From positions 190,031 through 254,030 of the forward strand of contig NZ_CAJUPR010000002.1 in NCBI RefSeq assembly GCF_910588665.1: a stretch of DNA of 64,000 bases, read 5' to 3'. The stretch is from an uncultured Brachyspira sp. (GTDB lineage Bacteria > Spirochaetota > Brachyspiria > Brachyspirales > Brachyspiraceae). The notes under the pieces were generated by a model. The model was not told where the DNA came from. It did not search any database and saw only the letters and a list, made by a program, of their open reading frames with translations. The number at the start of each line of letters is the position of its first letter. The first letter of the stretch is position 1. Below are positions 1 through 8,126 of this stretch, piece after piece. Position numbers and translations under genes: made by a program.

Positions 1-795
1 CTTACATAAGTTATTTTCGGCATTAGCCCTGCATACTTTAGATTTTCTATTATCAATTATAATACAAAATTCGCCTTTAATTATTATACTGCCATCTGTA
101 AAAAAATCAAGAATATTTTTAGCTTCATCTCTTATAATCTGCTCAAACTGCTTTGTGATTTCTCTTCCTATAACAATATCCGTTTTTTCTCCGAATATGT
201 TAACAATGTCCCATATGCATTCTTTAACTCTGTGTACTGATTCATATATTGCTATAATGCTTTTCTGATTTTGATGCAGTTTTTTTAATTGATTTCTTCT
301 TTTACCCGATTTATTGGAAAGAAACCCTGCAAAAAAAGTATCTCCCGAAAGTCCTGAAACAGATAAAAGAGAAGTAAAAGCGGATATTCCTCCAGCAGGT
401 ACTATTTTTATATTTTTTTCTATAGCTGTTTTTATTATGCTCACGCCAGGATCGCTTATGCATGGAGTTCCTGCATCGCTTATAATAGCCGCAGATTTTC
501 CTTTTAATATATCATTTATATATCCGTCTATTTTATGTTTTGAAGAATGGCTGTTATAAGAAAATAGAGTATTTTTTATATTATAAAAATTAAGAAGCTT
601 CAAAGCCACTCTTGTATCTTCGGATAATATAAAATCTGCATTTCTAAGTATTTTTAAAGCCCTTATAGTTATATCTTCCATATTTCCTATAGGTGTTGCT
701 ACAACATATATTGTGCCTGCTTCTATCTTATTTTTATCATTATTTATTATATAGTCTGTAAACTTTTCACCGTTTTTATTTTCTTTATTTTTTAT
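1..795 (-). CDS. rsmI: 16S rRNA 2'-O-methyltransferase RsmI (truncated by window edge)
   Basis: RsmI methylates the 2'-OH of C1402 in 16S rRNA using SAM. The minus-strand translation shows the family hallmarks: VVATPIGNMEDIT near the N-terminus, LSEDTR, SDAGTPCISDPG and the VPAGGISAFTSLLSVSG stretch, followed by YESVHRV and GREITKQFE. The 3' end runs off the window, so about 265 codons are visible of a protein usually near 280. The start is odd: the reading frame is open up to a TAA at 816-814, but there is no ATG, GTG or TTG before the conserved core. An AGGGGG sequence (808-803) lies 7 nt upstream of an ATA codon at 795-793, which I take as the start. The first in-frame ATG lies inside the conserved VATPIGNM motif and would remove essential residues. 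Family assignment is firm; the start is inference. Confidence 0.9.
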   Translation of the reverse strand, partial: MKNKENKNGEKFTDYIINNDKNKIEAGTIYVVATPIGNMEDITIRALKILRNADFILSEDTRVALKLLNFYNIKNTLFSYNSHSSKHKIDGYINDILKGKSAAIISDAGTPCISDPGVSIIKTAIEKNIKIVPAGGISAFTSLLSVSGLSGDTFFAGFLSNKSGKRRNQLKKLHQNQKSIIAIYESVHRVKECIWDIVNIFGEKTDIVIGREITKQFEQIIRDEAKNILDFFTDGSIIIKGEFCIIIDNRKSKVCRANAENNLCK

Positions 796-861
796 TGCTG
801 TGCCCCCTATTCTTTATGTAAATAATTATATATTAATTTTTTATTAATACAATATTGAAAA

Positions 862-877
862 TGTTTCACATGAAACA
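862..877. promoter_or_regulatory. parS-like site 1
   Basis: The 16-mer TGTTTCACATGAAACA differs at one central base from the widespread bacterial parS form TGTTTCACGTGAAACA, which is bound by ParB/Spo0J. The inverted repeat extends to 859-880 (AAA and TTT flanks). It lies in the non-coding gap between the divergent rsmI and TonB-like genes. ParB binding is inferred from sequence match only. Confidence 0.65.
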
Positions 878-906
878 TTTAATTAAAAACGGAAAATATT
901 TAAAAA

Positions 907-922
907 TGTTTCATGTGAAACA
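907..922. promoter_or_regulatory. parS-like site 2 (inverted copy of site 1)
   Basis: TGTTTCATGTGAAACA is the exact reverse complement of the site at 862-877 and also one base away from the parS consensus. Flanking A and T runs extend the palindrome to 902-927. The two sites are 45 bp apart start to start, roughly four helical turns. Such clustered copies are typical of centromere-like loading sites, but an operator for an unknown regulator would look similar. Confidence 0.65.
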
Positions 923-1091
923 TTTTTAAATAAGGTTTTTTTATTATATATGTTTTTAAATGTTTTTAAATATAAAAAAATATTATTGAAAACTATATTA
1001 ATTATTATAAAATAATATATAATATTTTAAGCTATACTGAAGCTGTTTATCTGTATTTATATAATTTATATATAAAAGAAAAAAGAAAATT

Positions 1092-2003
1092 ATGAAAGAA
1101 AAAATTAAAACAATAAAAGAAAAAATAATAATAAGAAAAGATATAATATTCTCAGTTATAGTGTCTTTTATACTTCATATATTTATGATAAGCTTTATAA
1201 ACACATATTTAATAAACGATGTATTTGCATCTGAACAGCATAAAAAAAATTATGAAGAGATATATAAAAAAGATGATTATATGTTTTTGGTTGAAACTCC
1301 TGAGATAGAGGAGGAGGAAAGCGAAGAGGATACTTATTTTGCATCCGATAAAACTTTAAAATCTAAAGGAAGAGAGTATGTAAATCCTTCCAAAACTTTT
1401 TCTCAGACTTCTTTTTTATCATTCTTAGGAGATGGAGCAAGAAGCCCAGTAATAGAAAGAAAATCTGAAGAATATATAAATCCTAATAATACAATAACCG
1501 AAAAAAAAGATATAGGAAATGAAGCATCAAAAGATAATGTAAAGTCCTATAAGCCTAAAAATCCTGGTTTAAAAGGCGATGTAAAAATACCTGCTTCCTT
1601 TGAAGAGGGGGCAGACAGAGCCGTTATATTTTCAAGCGAAACGGGAAGTATTCAATTGGGTACAAAAGCTCAGGAATATTTCTGGTATTTCTATTCTTTG
1701 GTTTTGTCTGTAAGAGATGCATGGTATCTTACAATTCCAAATCAGGCGCATTATCTTGGTCTTATAAGAACCGATGAAGTTGAGGTGCTTATTTCTATAG
1801 ATGAAGAGGGAAATATATTGTTTGAAAATTTTTTAAAAAAATCTCCTATAGGTCAGAGCAGTCTTGATAATTCATGTTCAAAGGCTGTTGAATATGCTGA
1901 AAAATTAAAGCCGCCTCCTAAAGAGCTATGGAATAATTATGCGGAAAACGGTAAGATTTATATACCTTTTAAATTTATATATCAGAATTTCAGCAGAAAT
2001 TAA
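1092..2003 (+). CDS. TonB-family energy transducer-like protein
   Basis: This 303-residue protein has a short basic N-terminus and one membrane segment at about residues 18-42, followed by an acidic, low-complexity linker with two similar YxNPxxT patches (about 95-140). The C-terminal ~90 residues fit the TonB/TolA C-terminal fold: a VEVLISIDEEGNI strand pair, the KSPIGQSSLDNSCSKAVEYA helix, the proline cluster PPPKELW and a final IYIPFKFIY strand. TonB proteins couple inner-membrane proton-motive force to outer-membrane transporters. No exbB, exbD or receptor gene lies nearby, so its partner is unknown. It is transcribed away from rsmI across the gap with the parS-like sites. A TolA-like or purely structural periplasmic role is possible. 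Confidence 0.65.
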   Translation: MKEKIKTIKEKIIIRKDIIFSVIVSFILHIFMISFINTYLINDVFASEQHKKNYEEIYKKDDYMFLVETPEIEEEESEEDTYFASDKTLKSKGREYVNPSKTFSQTSFLSFLGDGARSPVIERKSEEYINPNNTITEKKDIGNEASKDNVKSYKPKNPGLKGDVKIPASFEEGADRAVIFSSETGSIQLGTKAQEYFWYFYSLVLSVRDAWYLTIPNQAHYLGLIRTDEVEVLISIDEEGNILFENFLKKSPIGQSSLDNSCSKAVEYAEKLKPPPKELWNNYAENGKIYIPFKFIYQNFSRN

Positions 2004-2028
2004 TTTTTATTATCCCATTAAATATATT

Positions 2029-3213
2029 TTATTCTAATTTTTTAATTATTTCATTTCTTTTTTTTGTATATTTATCATACAATACTGTATTGGGTTTTTC
2101 ATTATTAATTATATAAAGATTATAATTTACAGCTTCAAGAAGAAGCTTATAATAAATTTCAGAATTATATTCGTCTTTTAAATCTTCGTATATGCCTGCC
2201 AATTCTTCCAAAGCTTCATCATCATTTTTATTAAGATTAATGATTTTTTTTAAATATTCTATTACCAAGTTTCCGTTTTTATTCATATCTCTTTTAAGAA
2301 GATATACGGCATCTTTTATTAAATTGATGTCTTTGTCATATATTTTTAAAGACAAATTATAATATATCGCTGCATTTTCATAATCGTTTTTTAATATATA
2401 AGCCTGAGCCAATTTTTTATAATATATATAATAATCTTTTTTAGCCTCTATCGATTTTTTATAATTTTCTATTGCTTTTTCTATATCTTCCGATTCGGCA
2501 TTAACTTTATACTTCCCGTAATAAAAATCGCCTAAAACCGATAAATAATAATGATTTTTTTTAGTTAAATATTTTTCCGTATTATTCAGTATTATGCTGA
2601 TATCTCTTATAGAATCAATATCTGATTTTTCATATAAGTACTGCATATAATCCATATTAAAATATATATTGTCTTTATAAAAATCAAAAAACAGCTTATA
2701 TTGATTTTCATCTTTTATTTTATTATTGTAATATCCTATAAGAGAAATATATTCATCTTTTTTAATATAATGTATATCTTTATTATTCAAAGACATAGAA
2801 TATATATCTTTTATCATAATATTAAGGGAATTGAAAAAATTTTCCTCTTTTGAATATATATTTTTCTCCGTCCATTCATAAGGCTTTTCTGTATTAAATA
2901 TTAAATAGCTGAGTATAAAACCTTTATCTTCATAACTGGATACATTATATGCAATCAATATATCAGCATTATTTTCTTCAGTAAGTTTTTTTATATTATA
3001 TTTTATATTGCTGTAGCTGTTGTTTTTTATTATATTATTATGATTTGGTATTATCTGAAAATCACAGTATAAAAATATATTTTTTACTATGATATCATAA
3101 ACTGCATATACGGCATAATTATTGGAAATGTATGTTTCTAAAATAAGCATTTTCTTTTGAGCAAAAGATATACTGCATATAATAAAAAACATAAATATTA
3201 GTTTCTTAATCAT
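2029..3213 (-). CDS. Exported TPR-repeat protein
   Basis: The 394-residue product begins with a cleavable-type signal peptide (MIKKLIFMFFIICSISFAQ), with likely cleavage after SFA and no lipobox cysteine. Residues ~20-130 form a domain I do not recognise, apparently an alpha/beta fold containing an ADILIAYNVSSYED segment. From about residue 215 onward there are tetratricopeptide-like repeats, including FYYGKYKVNAESEDIEKAIENYKKSIEAK-type and YENAAIYYNLSLKIYDKD-type units. It is therefore probably a periplasmic or outer-membrane-associated scaffold. The gene is convergent with the TonB-like gene, 25 bp from its stop, and divergent from folD. The specific function is unknown. Confidence 0.6.
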   Translation of the reverse strand: MIKKLIFMFFIICSISFAQKKMLILETYISNNYAVYAVYDIIVKNIFLYCDFQIIPNHNNIIKNNSYSNIKYNIKKLTEENNADILIAYNVSSYEDKGFILSYLIFNTEKPYEWTEKNIYSKEENFFNSLNIMIKDIYSMSLNNKDIHYIKKDEYISLIGYYNNKIKDENQYKLFFDFYKDNIYFNMDYMQYLYEKSDIDSIRDISIILNNTEKYLTKKNHYYLSVLGDFYYGKYKVNAESEDIEKAIENYKKSIEAKKDYYIYYKKLAQAYILKNDYENAAIYYNLSLKIYDKDINLIKDAVYLLKRDMNKNGNLVIEYLKKIINLNKNDDEALEELAGIYEDLKDEYNSEIYYKLLLEAVNYNLYIINNEKPNTVLYDKYTKKRNEIIKKLE

Positions 3214-3313
3214 TATTTAAGAATATACAGCATAAACATTAAAAAATCCATACTTGTATTTTATTTTTTAACATTATATTATTTAGTAAATCATAAAAAT
3301 ATACGGAGATTAT

Positions 3314-4153
3314 ATGTCAGATATTTTATACGGAAAAGAATTAGCAAAAGAGATAAAGGAAAGAATAAAGCAGGAGGTTGCGGCGCTGAGCAAAAAACCC
3401 AGAATAGATTTTTTATATTTTGAAGATGATAAATCTGCTGAAATTTATTTTAAAAATGCAAAAAAGCAGGCGGAAAGCACAGGAATGACAGGCTCTATTC
3501 ATAAGCTTCCGATAACTGCAGATGAGAAAGATTTTATAACTTTGATAGAATACTTAAATATGGAAAAAGAAACAAGCGGCATAATTATACAAATGCCTCT
3601 GCCCAAGCATATAAGCAGGCAGAAAGTATATGAAGCCATATCTCCTGAAAAAGATGCCGATGCAGTATCGCCCGTTAATTTGGGCAGAATATTCATAGGC
3701 GAAAGCAATTTGATTCCCTGCACAGCAAAGAGCGCTTTTGCATTAATAGAAAAATCAGGAATAAAAATAGAAGGCTCAAATGCAGTTGTAATAGGAAGAA
3801 GCGAAATAGCAGGAAAACCTTTAGCTCATTTGCTTTTGCAGAAATCCGCCACTGTAACGATAGCTCATTCCAAAACCAAAAATTTAAAAGAGCTTTGCAG
3901 AAATGCTGATATATTATGCGTATCTATAGGAAAAAGCGGATTTATTACAGGGGAATATATAAAAGAAGGTGCATTAGTTATAGATATAGGAATAAATATT
4001 TCCGAAGACGGATCTATAAAGGGAGATGTTGATTTTGAAGAGGCTTCTAAAATAGCTTCATATATTACTCCTGTGCCTAACGGCGTCGGAAGCGTAACGG
4101 TTGCCATGCTTTTGGATAATCTGCTTTATCTCCATAAAAAATATAATTTATAA
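3314..4153 (+). CDS. folD: Bifunctional methylene-THF dehydrogenase / methenyl-THF cyclohydrolase
   Basis: FolD interconverts 5,10-methylene-THF, methenyl-THF and 10-formyl-THF in the cytosolic one-carbon pool. The 279-residue length is normal for the family. Visible signatures are AEIYFKNAKKQAESTGM (substrate-site Tyr and the catalytic Lys region), GIIIQMPLPKHI, the DADAVSPVNLGR segment, the NAD(P) motif VVIGRSEIAGKPLAHLLL, and the C-terminal TPVPNGVGSVTVAMLLDN. An ATACGGAGAT ribosome binding region precedes the ATG. The small EamA transporter gene begins 17 nt after its stop and is probably cotranscribed. Confidence 0.95.
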   Translation: MSDILYGKELAKEIKERIKQEVAALSKKPRIDFLYFEDDKSAEIYFKNAKKQAESTGMTGSIHKLPITADEKDFITLIEYLNMEKETSGIIIQMPLPKHISRQKVYEAISPEKDADAVSPVNLGRIFIGESNLIPCTAKSAFALIEKSGIKIEGSNAVVIGRSEIAGKPLAHLLLQKSATVTIAHSKTKNLKELCRNADILCVSIGKSGFITGEYIKEGALVIDIGINISEDGSIKGDVDFEEASKIASYITPVPNGVGSVTVAMLLDNLLYLHKKYNL

Positions 4154-4169
4154 ATATACTGGTTTTCTT

Positions 4170-4604
4170 ATGGAAATTATTTTTGCACTGATTTCATCTT
4201 TATTTGCCTCTCTTACGGCAGTATTTATAAAAATAGGCTTGGGCGGTATCAATTCAAATTTAGCATCTGCAATAAGAACTATTGTAATACTGATAATGTC
4301 TTGGATTATAGTATTTTATATTAACAGTATAAACTCTGTAAATACTATTGAAGCTTTAAAAAATCTTAATTCTAAAACAATTATATTTTTAATTCTTTCA
4401 GGAGCCGCTTCCTGTTTATCTTGGCTTTTTTATTTTAAAGCTTTGCAGATAGGCAATGTAAGTAAAGTTATAGCAATAGATAAGCTTTCAATAGTTTTTG
4501 CTGTAATATTAGCCGCAGTATTCTTAAAAGAATATTTGAATATAAAAACTATTATAGGCATACTTATGACAGCAGCAGGAACTATTATCATTGCTATGCA
4601 GTAA
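4170..4604 (+). CDS. Small EamA/DMT-family transporter (single domain)
   Basis: The ATG at 4170 gives 144 residues with five hydrophobic segments: IIFALISSLFASLTAVFIKIG, a central IVILIMSWIIVFYI, FLILSGAASCLSWLFYFKAL, VIAIDKLSIVFAVILAAVF and a terminal IGILMTAAGTIIIAM. The SGAASCLSWLFYFKALQIG and DKLSIVFAVILAAVFLKE motifs are typical of one EamA repeat, so this is a half-size member that probably dimerises. Drug/metabolite exporters of this type have very diverse substrates and none can be predicted. A longer frame reaches back to 4101 inside folD, but that extension overlaps folD and lacks a ribosome binding site, so I prefer 4170. Confidence 0.8.
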   Translation: MEIIFALISSLFASLTAVFIKIGLGGINSNLASAIRTIVILIMSWIIVFYINSINSVNTIEALKNLNSKTIIFLILSGAASCLSWLFYFKALQIGNVSKVIAIDKLSIVFAVILAAVFLKEYLNIKTIIGILMTAAGTIIIAMQ

Positions 4605-4777
4605 TTTTTATAGATATGTATTTTTTATTTTATATTGAAAATTACAGAGAAGATAATATATTTTATATATGTTTTTCTCGGATATAATATGAATTTAAAT
4701 ATTTCCTTATAATGATATTGATTTAAATATAACAGGGCTGTATAATAGGTAAACATAATATATTTAAGCGGGGTAAT

Positions 4778-5938
4778 ATGAACTTTAATTTTTATATGCC
4801 GAGTAGAGTAATATTCGGATTCGGATCATTGAATAAGCTTCATAAGCAGAAACTGCCGGGTAAAAAAGCATTGATAGTAACGGGCGGCACTTCAATAAAA
4901 AAATACGGTTATTTAAATCAGTTAGAGGAACAATTAGACAAGGCAAATATTGAGTATGTTTTATTTGACAAAATACTTCCAAATCCTATTAAAGATCATG
5001 TAATGGAAGGTGCATCTTTAGCTAAAAAAGAAAACTGCGATTTTATTATAGGCATAGGAGGAGGAAGCAGCATAGACTCTTCAAAATCTATTGCAGTTAT
5101 GGCTTCAAATGACGGCGATTATTGGGATTATATATTCGGAGGCACAGGAAAAGGAAAAGCAATACCTAATGATCCTCTGCCTGTGGTGGCTGTAACAACA
5201 ACGGCAGGTACGGGAACGGAAGCGGATCCTTGGACTGTAATAACCAACGGCAATGAAAAAATAGGGTTCGGTTATGAGAAGACATATCCATATCTTTCAA
5301 TAGTAGACCCTGAGCTTATGAAAACTGTTCCTCCTAAGCTTACCGCTTATCAGGGATTCGATGCTTTATTTCACAGCACGGAAGGATACATTAATAAAAT
5401 ATCAAGCGAGATGAGTGATTTATTTGCATTAAAAGCTATAGAACTTATAGGCAGAAGTTTAGCCGATGCGGTTAAAGACGGAAATAACATGAAAGCCAGA
5501 GAAAATGTTGCTATGGCAAATACATTATCTGGAATAGTTGAAAGCATATCAAGCTGCACAGCTGAGCATTCTATAGAGCATGCCATGAGTGCTTATTATC
5601 CAAAGCTTGAGCATGGAGCGGGACTTATAATCATAAGCAGAGAATATTATACAGCTATAGCCGAAGCGCATAACTGCGATGATAAAATGATAAATATGGC
5701 TAAGGCTTTAGGAAAAAAAGATGCCGATAAACCTATGGATTTTGTTTATGCATTAGAGAGTTTGCAGAAATCATGCGGGGTTGATAATCTTAAGCTTTCG
5801 GATTACGGCATGAAAAGAGAGGATCTGCCTGCAATAGCTGAAAATGCAAGATTCGCTATGGGAGGATTATTCAAATGCGATCCTCATAATTTCACAAATG
5901 ATGAGGTTTTAAAGATATTGGAAAAGTCTTACAGGTAA
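4778..5938 (+). CDS. Iron-containing alcohol dehydrogenase (butanol dehydrogenase-like)
   Basis: This is a 386-residue group III alcohol dehydrogenase, a cytosolic NAD(P)H-linked enzyme that interconverts alcohols and aldehydes or ketones. The nucleotide-binding GGGSSIDSSK motif is present at about 94-103, with VTTTAGTGTEADPW following. Metal ligands are visible as the Asp/His pair in QGFDALFHSTEGY, the His in SIEHAMSAYYP and the His in LEHGAGLII. The overall pattern resembles NADPH-dependent butanol dehydrogenases of fermentative bacteria. It stands alone, preceded by about 170 bp of non-coding DNA and followed by a clear terminator, so it is probably monocistronic. Substrate specificity cannot be read from sequence. 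Confidence 0.9.
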   Translation: MNFNFYMPSRVIFGFGSLNKLHKQKLPGKKALIVTGGTSIKKYGYLNQLEEQLDKANIEYVLFDKILPNPIKDHVMEGASLAKKENCDFIIGIGGGSSIDSSKSIAVMASNDGDYWDYIFGGTGKGKAIPNDPLPVVAVTTTAGTGTEADPWTVITNGNEKIGFGYEKTYPYLSIVDPELMKTVPPKLTAYQGFDALFHSTEGYINKISSEMSDLFALKAIELIGRSLADAVKDGNNMKARENVAMANTLSGIVESISSCTAEHSIEHAMSAYYPKLEHGAGLIIISREYYTAIAEAHNCDDKMINMAKALGKKDADKPMDFVYALESLQKSCGVDNLKLSDYGMKREDLPAIAENARFAMGGLFKCDPHNFTNDEVLKILEKSYR

Positions 5939-5955
5939 ATTAATATAATATTTTT

Positions 5956-5993
5956 AAAGAAGCTGGAGCATAATTTTCAGCTTCTTTTTTATT
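5956..5993 (+). terminator. Rho-independent terminator after alcohol dehydrogenase
   Basis: AAAGAAGCTG (5956-5965) and CAGCTTCTTT (5978-5987) form a 10-bp stem around a 12-nt loop, directly followed by a T-rich tract. It begins 18 bp after the alcohol dehydrogenase stop. Confidence 0.8.
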
Positions 5994-6185
5994 TTTTAAA
6001 TTGAAAAGCATTTTAAAAGGCATTTGCAGTATAACAAAAAAATCATAATATGCATGCCTATAACATAGTAATGAATCAGTAAAAAATATTTGCAAAAACA
6101 TATTCCCTGTATTATAATATATCATCAATATTTAAATATAATTTTATTATCAAATAATTTTTAATATAAGGATATATTTTAATAA

Positions 6186-7997
6186 ATGTCATACTCTGAT
6201 AAAATTAGGAATTTCTGCATCATAGCGCATGTCGATCATGGAAAAAGCACATTAGCCGACAGAATAATAGAGCATACAAAAGCTGTGTCGGGCAGAGAGA
6301 TGAAGGCGCAGATACTGGATTCTATGGATATAGAAAGAGAGAGAGGAATAACTATAAAAAGCCAAGCCGTAAAACTATCTTATGAGGCTCTGGACGGAGA
6401 AATATATACTTTTAATCTTATAGATACACCGGGTCATGTTGATTTTAATTATGAGGTTTCGCGTTCTCTTGCAGCCTGCGAGGGCGCCATACTTGTGGTA
6501 GATGCTGCTCAGGGGGTGGAGGCTCAGACTATTTCAAACTTTTATCTTGCATTTGAGAATAATTTAGAAATTGTGCCTGTTATTAATAAAATAGATCTTC
6601 CAGCCGCCGATATTGAGCTTTGCAGAGAGCAGATGGAAAAAGAGTTCGGAGTTAATAAAGAAGATATAGTTTTAGCAAGCGCAAAAAATGATATAGGCAT
6701 AGATGATATACTTGAAGCTGTTGTTAAAATTATACCTGCACCAAAGGATAATACAGATAAAAAAACAAGGGCATTGATATTCGATTCTTATTATGATCCT
6801 TTCCGCGGCGCTGTTATGATAGTAAGGGTATTTGACGGCTCTATTAAAAAAAATGATAAGCTTCTTTTAATGGAGACAAAAGCTGAATATGAAACTGAAG
6901 AATGCGGAACTCTTCTGCTTGGTCTTAAATCTTCTGATGAGCTTAAAAGCGGGGAAGTTGGATATATTATTGCAGGAATTAAAAATATATCGGATATAAA
7001 AATAGGAGATACAATCACATTGAAAGAGAATCCTTCAGATGAGCCTTTAATAGGCTATAAGGAAGTTCTTCCTATGGTATTTGCAGGAATATTTCCCGCA
7101 GAAGATGAAGATTATATGAATCTTCAAAAGGCTTTGGAGAAATTAAAATTAAATGATGCCTCTTTAGTTTATGAGGCTGAACGCTCTATTGCTTTGGGCT
7201 TCGGATACAGATGCGGATTTTTAGGTCTTCTTCATTTGGAAATTGTTCAGGAGAGACTTGAAAGAGAGTTTAATTTAAATCTTGTAATAACAAGCCCTTC
7301 CGTTGAGGTAAAGTTAAAGCTTAACAGCGGCGAAGAGAAAATTATAGATAATCCCGCTGATTTTCCTTCTGCGCAGTATATAGAAAAATGCTATGAGCCT
7401 TTTATAAATGCCTTAATTATAGTTCCTGTTAATTATTTAGGCAATATTATTTCTCTTTGCATAGACAGAAGAGGTATTCAGACATCTTTAAATTATTTAG
7501 ATGATAAAAGAGCTGAAATTAAATTTGATTTGCCTTTAATAGAAGTTGTATATGATTTCTATGACAAATTAAAATCCATTTCAAGAGGATATGCATCTTT
7601 TGATTATGACTTTTCGGATTTCAGAGAAAGCAGCATAGAAAAAATAGATATTTTAGTTCATGGCGAAGTTGTGGATGCATTATCTTTTATGGCGCATATA
7701 AGCAATGCCCAGTCAAGAGGAAGACAGATTATAGAAAAATTAAAGCATCTTATTCCGAAGCATATGTTTCAAATTCCGCTTCAGGCGGCTATAGGCGGAA
7801 GAATAATTGCCCGTGAAAATATAAGCGCCTTAAGAAAGAATGTTACGGCAAAATGCTACGGAGGAGACATTACAAGAAAGAGAAAACTTTTAGAAAAGCA
7901 GAAAGAGGGTAAAAAGAGAATGAAATCTATAGGAAATGTGGAAATTCCTCAGGACGCTTTTATAAATGTGCTTAAAACCGATGATGATAATAAATAG
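6186..7997 (+). CDS. lepA: Elongation factor 4 (LepA) GTPase
   Basis: EF4/LepA is a ribosome-associated translational GTPase that acts on stalled or mistranslocated ribosomes and in 30S biogenesis. The length (603 residues) is the family norm. GTPase motifs are AHVDHGKST (14-22), DTPGH (80-84) and NKID (134-137). The C-terminal LepA-specific region, with LIPKHMFQIPLQAAIGG and ARENISALRKNVTAKCYGGDITRKRKLLEKQKEGKKRMK, separates it from EF-G. An AAGGATA sequence about 15 nt upstream is the likely, rather distant, ribosome binding site. It is flanked by the terminator of the preceding gene and by gap. Confidence 0.97.
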   Translation: MSYSDKIRNFCIIAHVDHGKSTLADRIIEHTKAVSGREMKAQILDSMDIERERGITIKSQAVKLSYEALDGEIYTFNLIDTPGHVDFNYEVSRSLAACEGAILVVDAAQGVEAQTISNFYLAFENNLEIVPVINKIDLPAADIELCREQMEKEFGVNKEDIVLASAKNDIGIDDILEAVVKIIPAPKDNTDKKTRALIFDSYYDPFRGAVMIVRVFDGSIKKNDKLLLMETKAEYETEECGTLLLGLKSSDELKSGEVGYIIAGIKNISDIKIGDTITLKENPSDEPLIGYKEVLPMVFAGIFPAEDEDYMNLQKALEKLKLNDASLVYEAERSIALGFGYRCGFLGLLHLEIVQERLEREFNLNLVITSPSVEVKLKLNSGEEKIIDNPADFPSAQYIEKCYEPFINALIIVPVNYLGNIISLCIDRRGIQTSLNYLDDKRAEIKFDLPLIEVVYDFYDKLKSISRGYASFDYDFSDFRESSIEKIDILVHGEVVDALSFMAHISNAQSRGRQIIEKLKHLIPKHMFQIPLQAAIGGRIIARENISALRKNVTAKCYGGDITRKRKLLEKQKEGKKRMKSIGNVEIPQDAFINVLKTDDDNK

Positions 7998-8039
7998 AGT
8001 TTTATATCAGTTTTTTAAATATCAATATTATATAAAATC

Positions 8040-8068
8040 TTGACTTAATCGTATATTTATGTTAGCAT
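8040..8068 (+). promoter_or_regulatory. Possible promoter of gap
   Basis: TTGACT (8040-8045) is followed 17 bp later by TAGCAT (8063-8068), with CATAAT overlapping at 8066-8071 as an alternative -10 at 20 bp spacing. It lies about 60 bp before the gap start codon. The -35 is good but the -10 is imperfect. Confidence 0.4.
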
Positions 8069-8126
8069 AATAACATATTTTTATATGTACGCATATAGGA
8101 TATTATTTTAATTTAGGAGTATATTT

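Noticed and set aside
314..559. 81-residue plus-strand frame
   Set aside because: It is the antisense shadow of rsmI, whose conserved motifs lie on the minus strand.
4101..4169. Upstream extension of the EamA transporter to 4101
   Set aside because: It overlaps the end of folD and has no ribosome binding site; the ATG at 4170 gives the typical half-size protein.
5940..6128. 62-residue minus-strand frame
   Set aside because: It overlaps the alcohol dehydrogenase terminator and has no recognisable motif.
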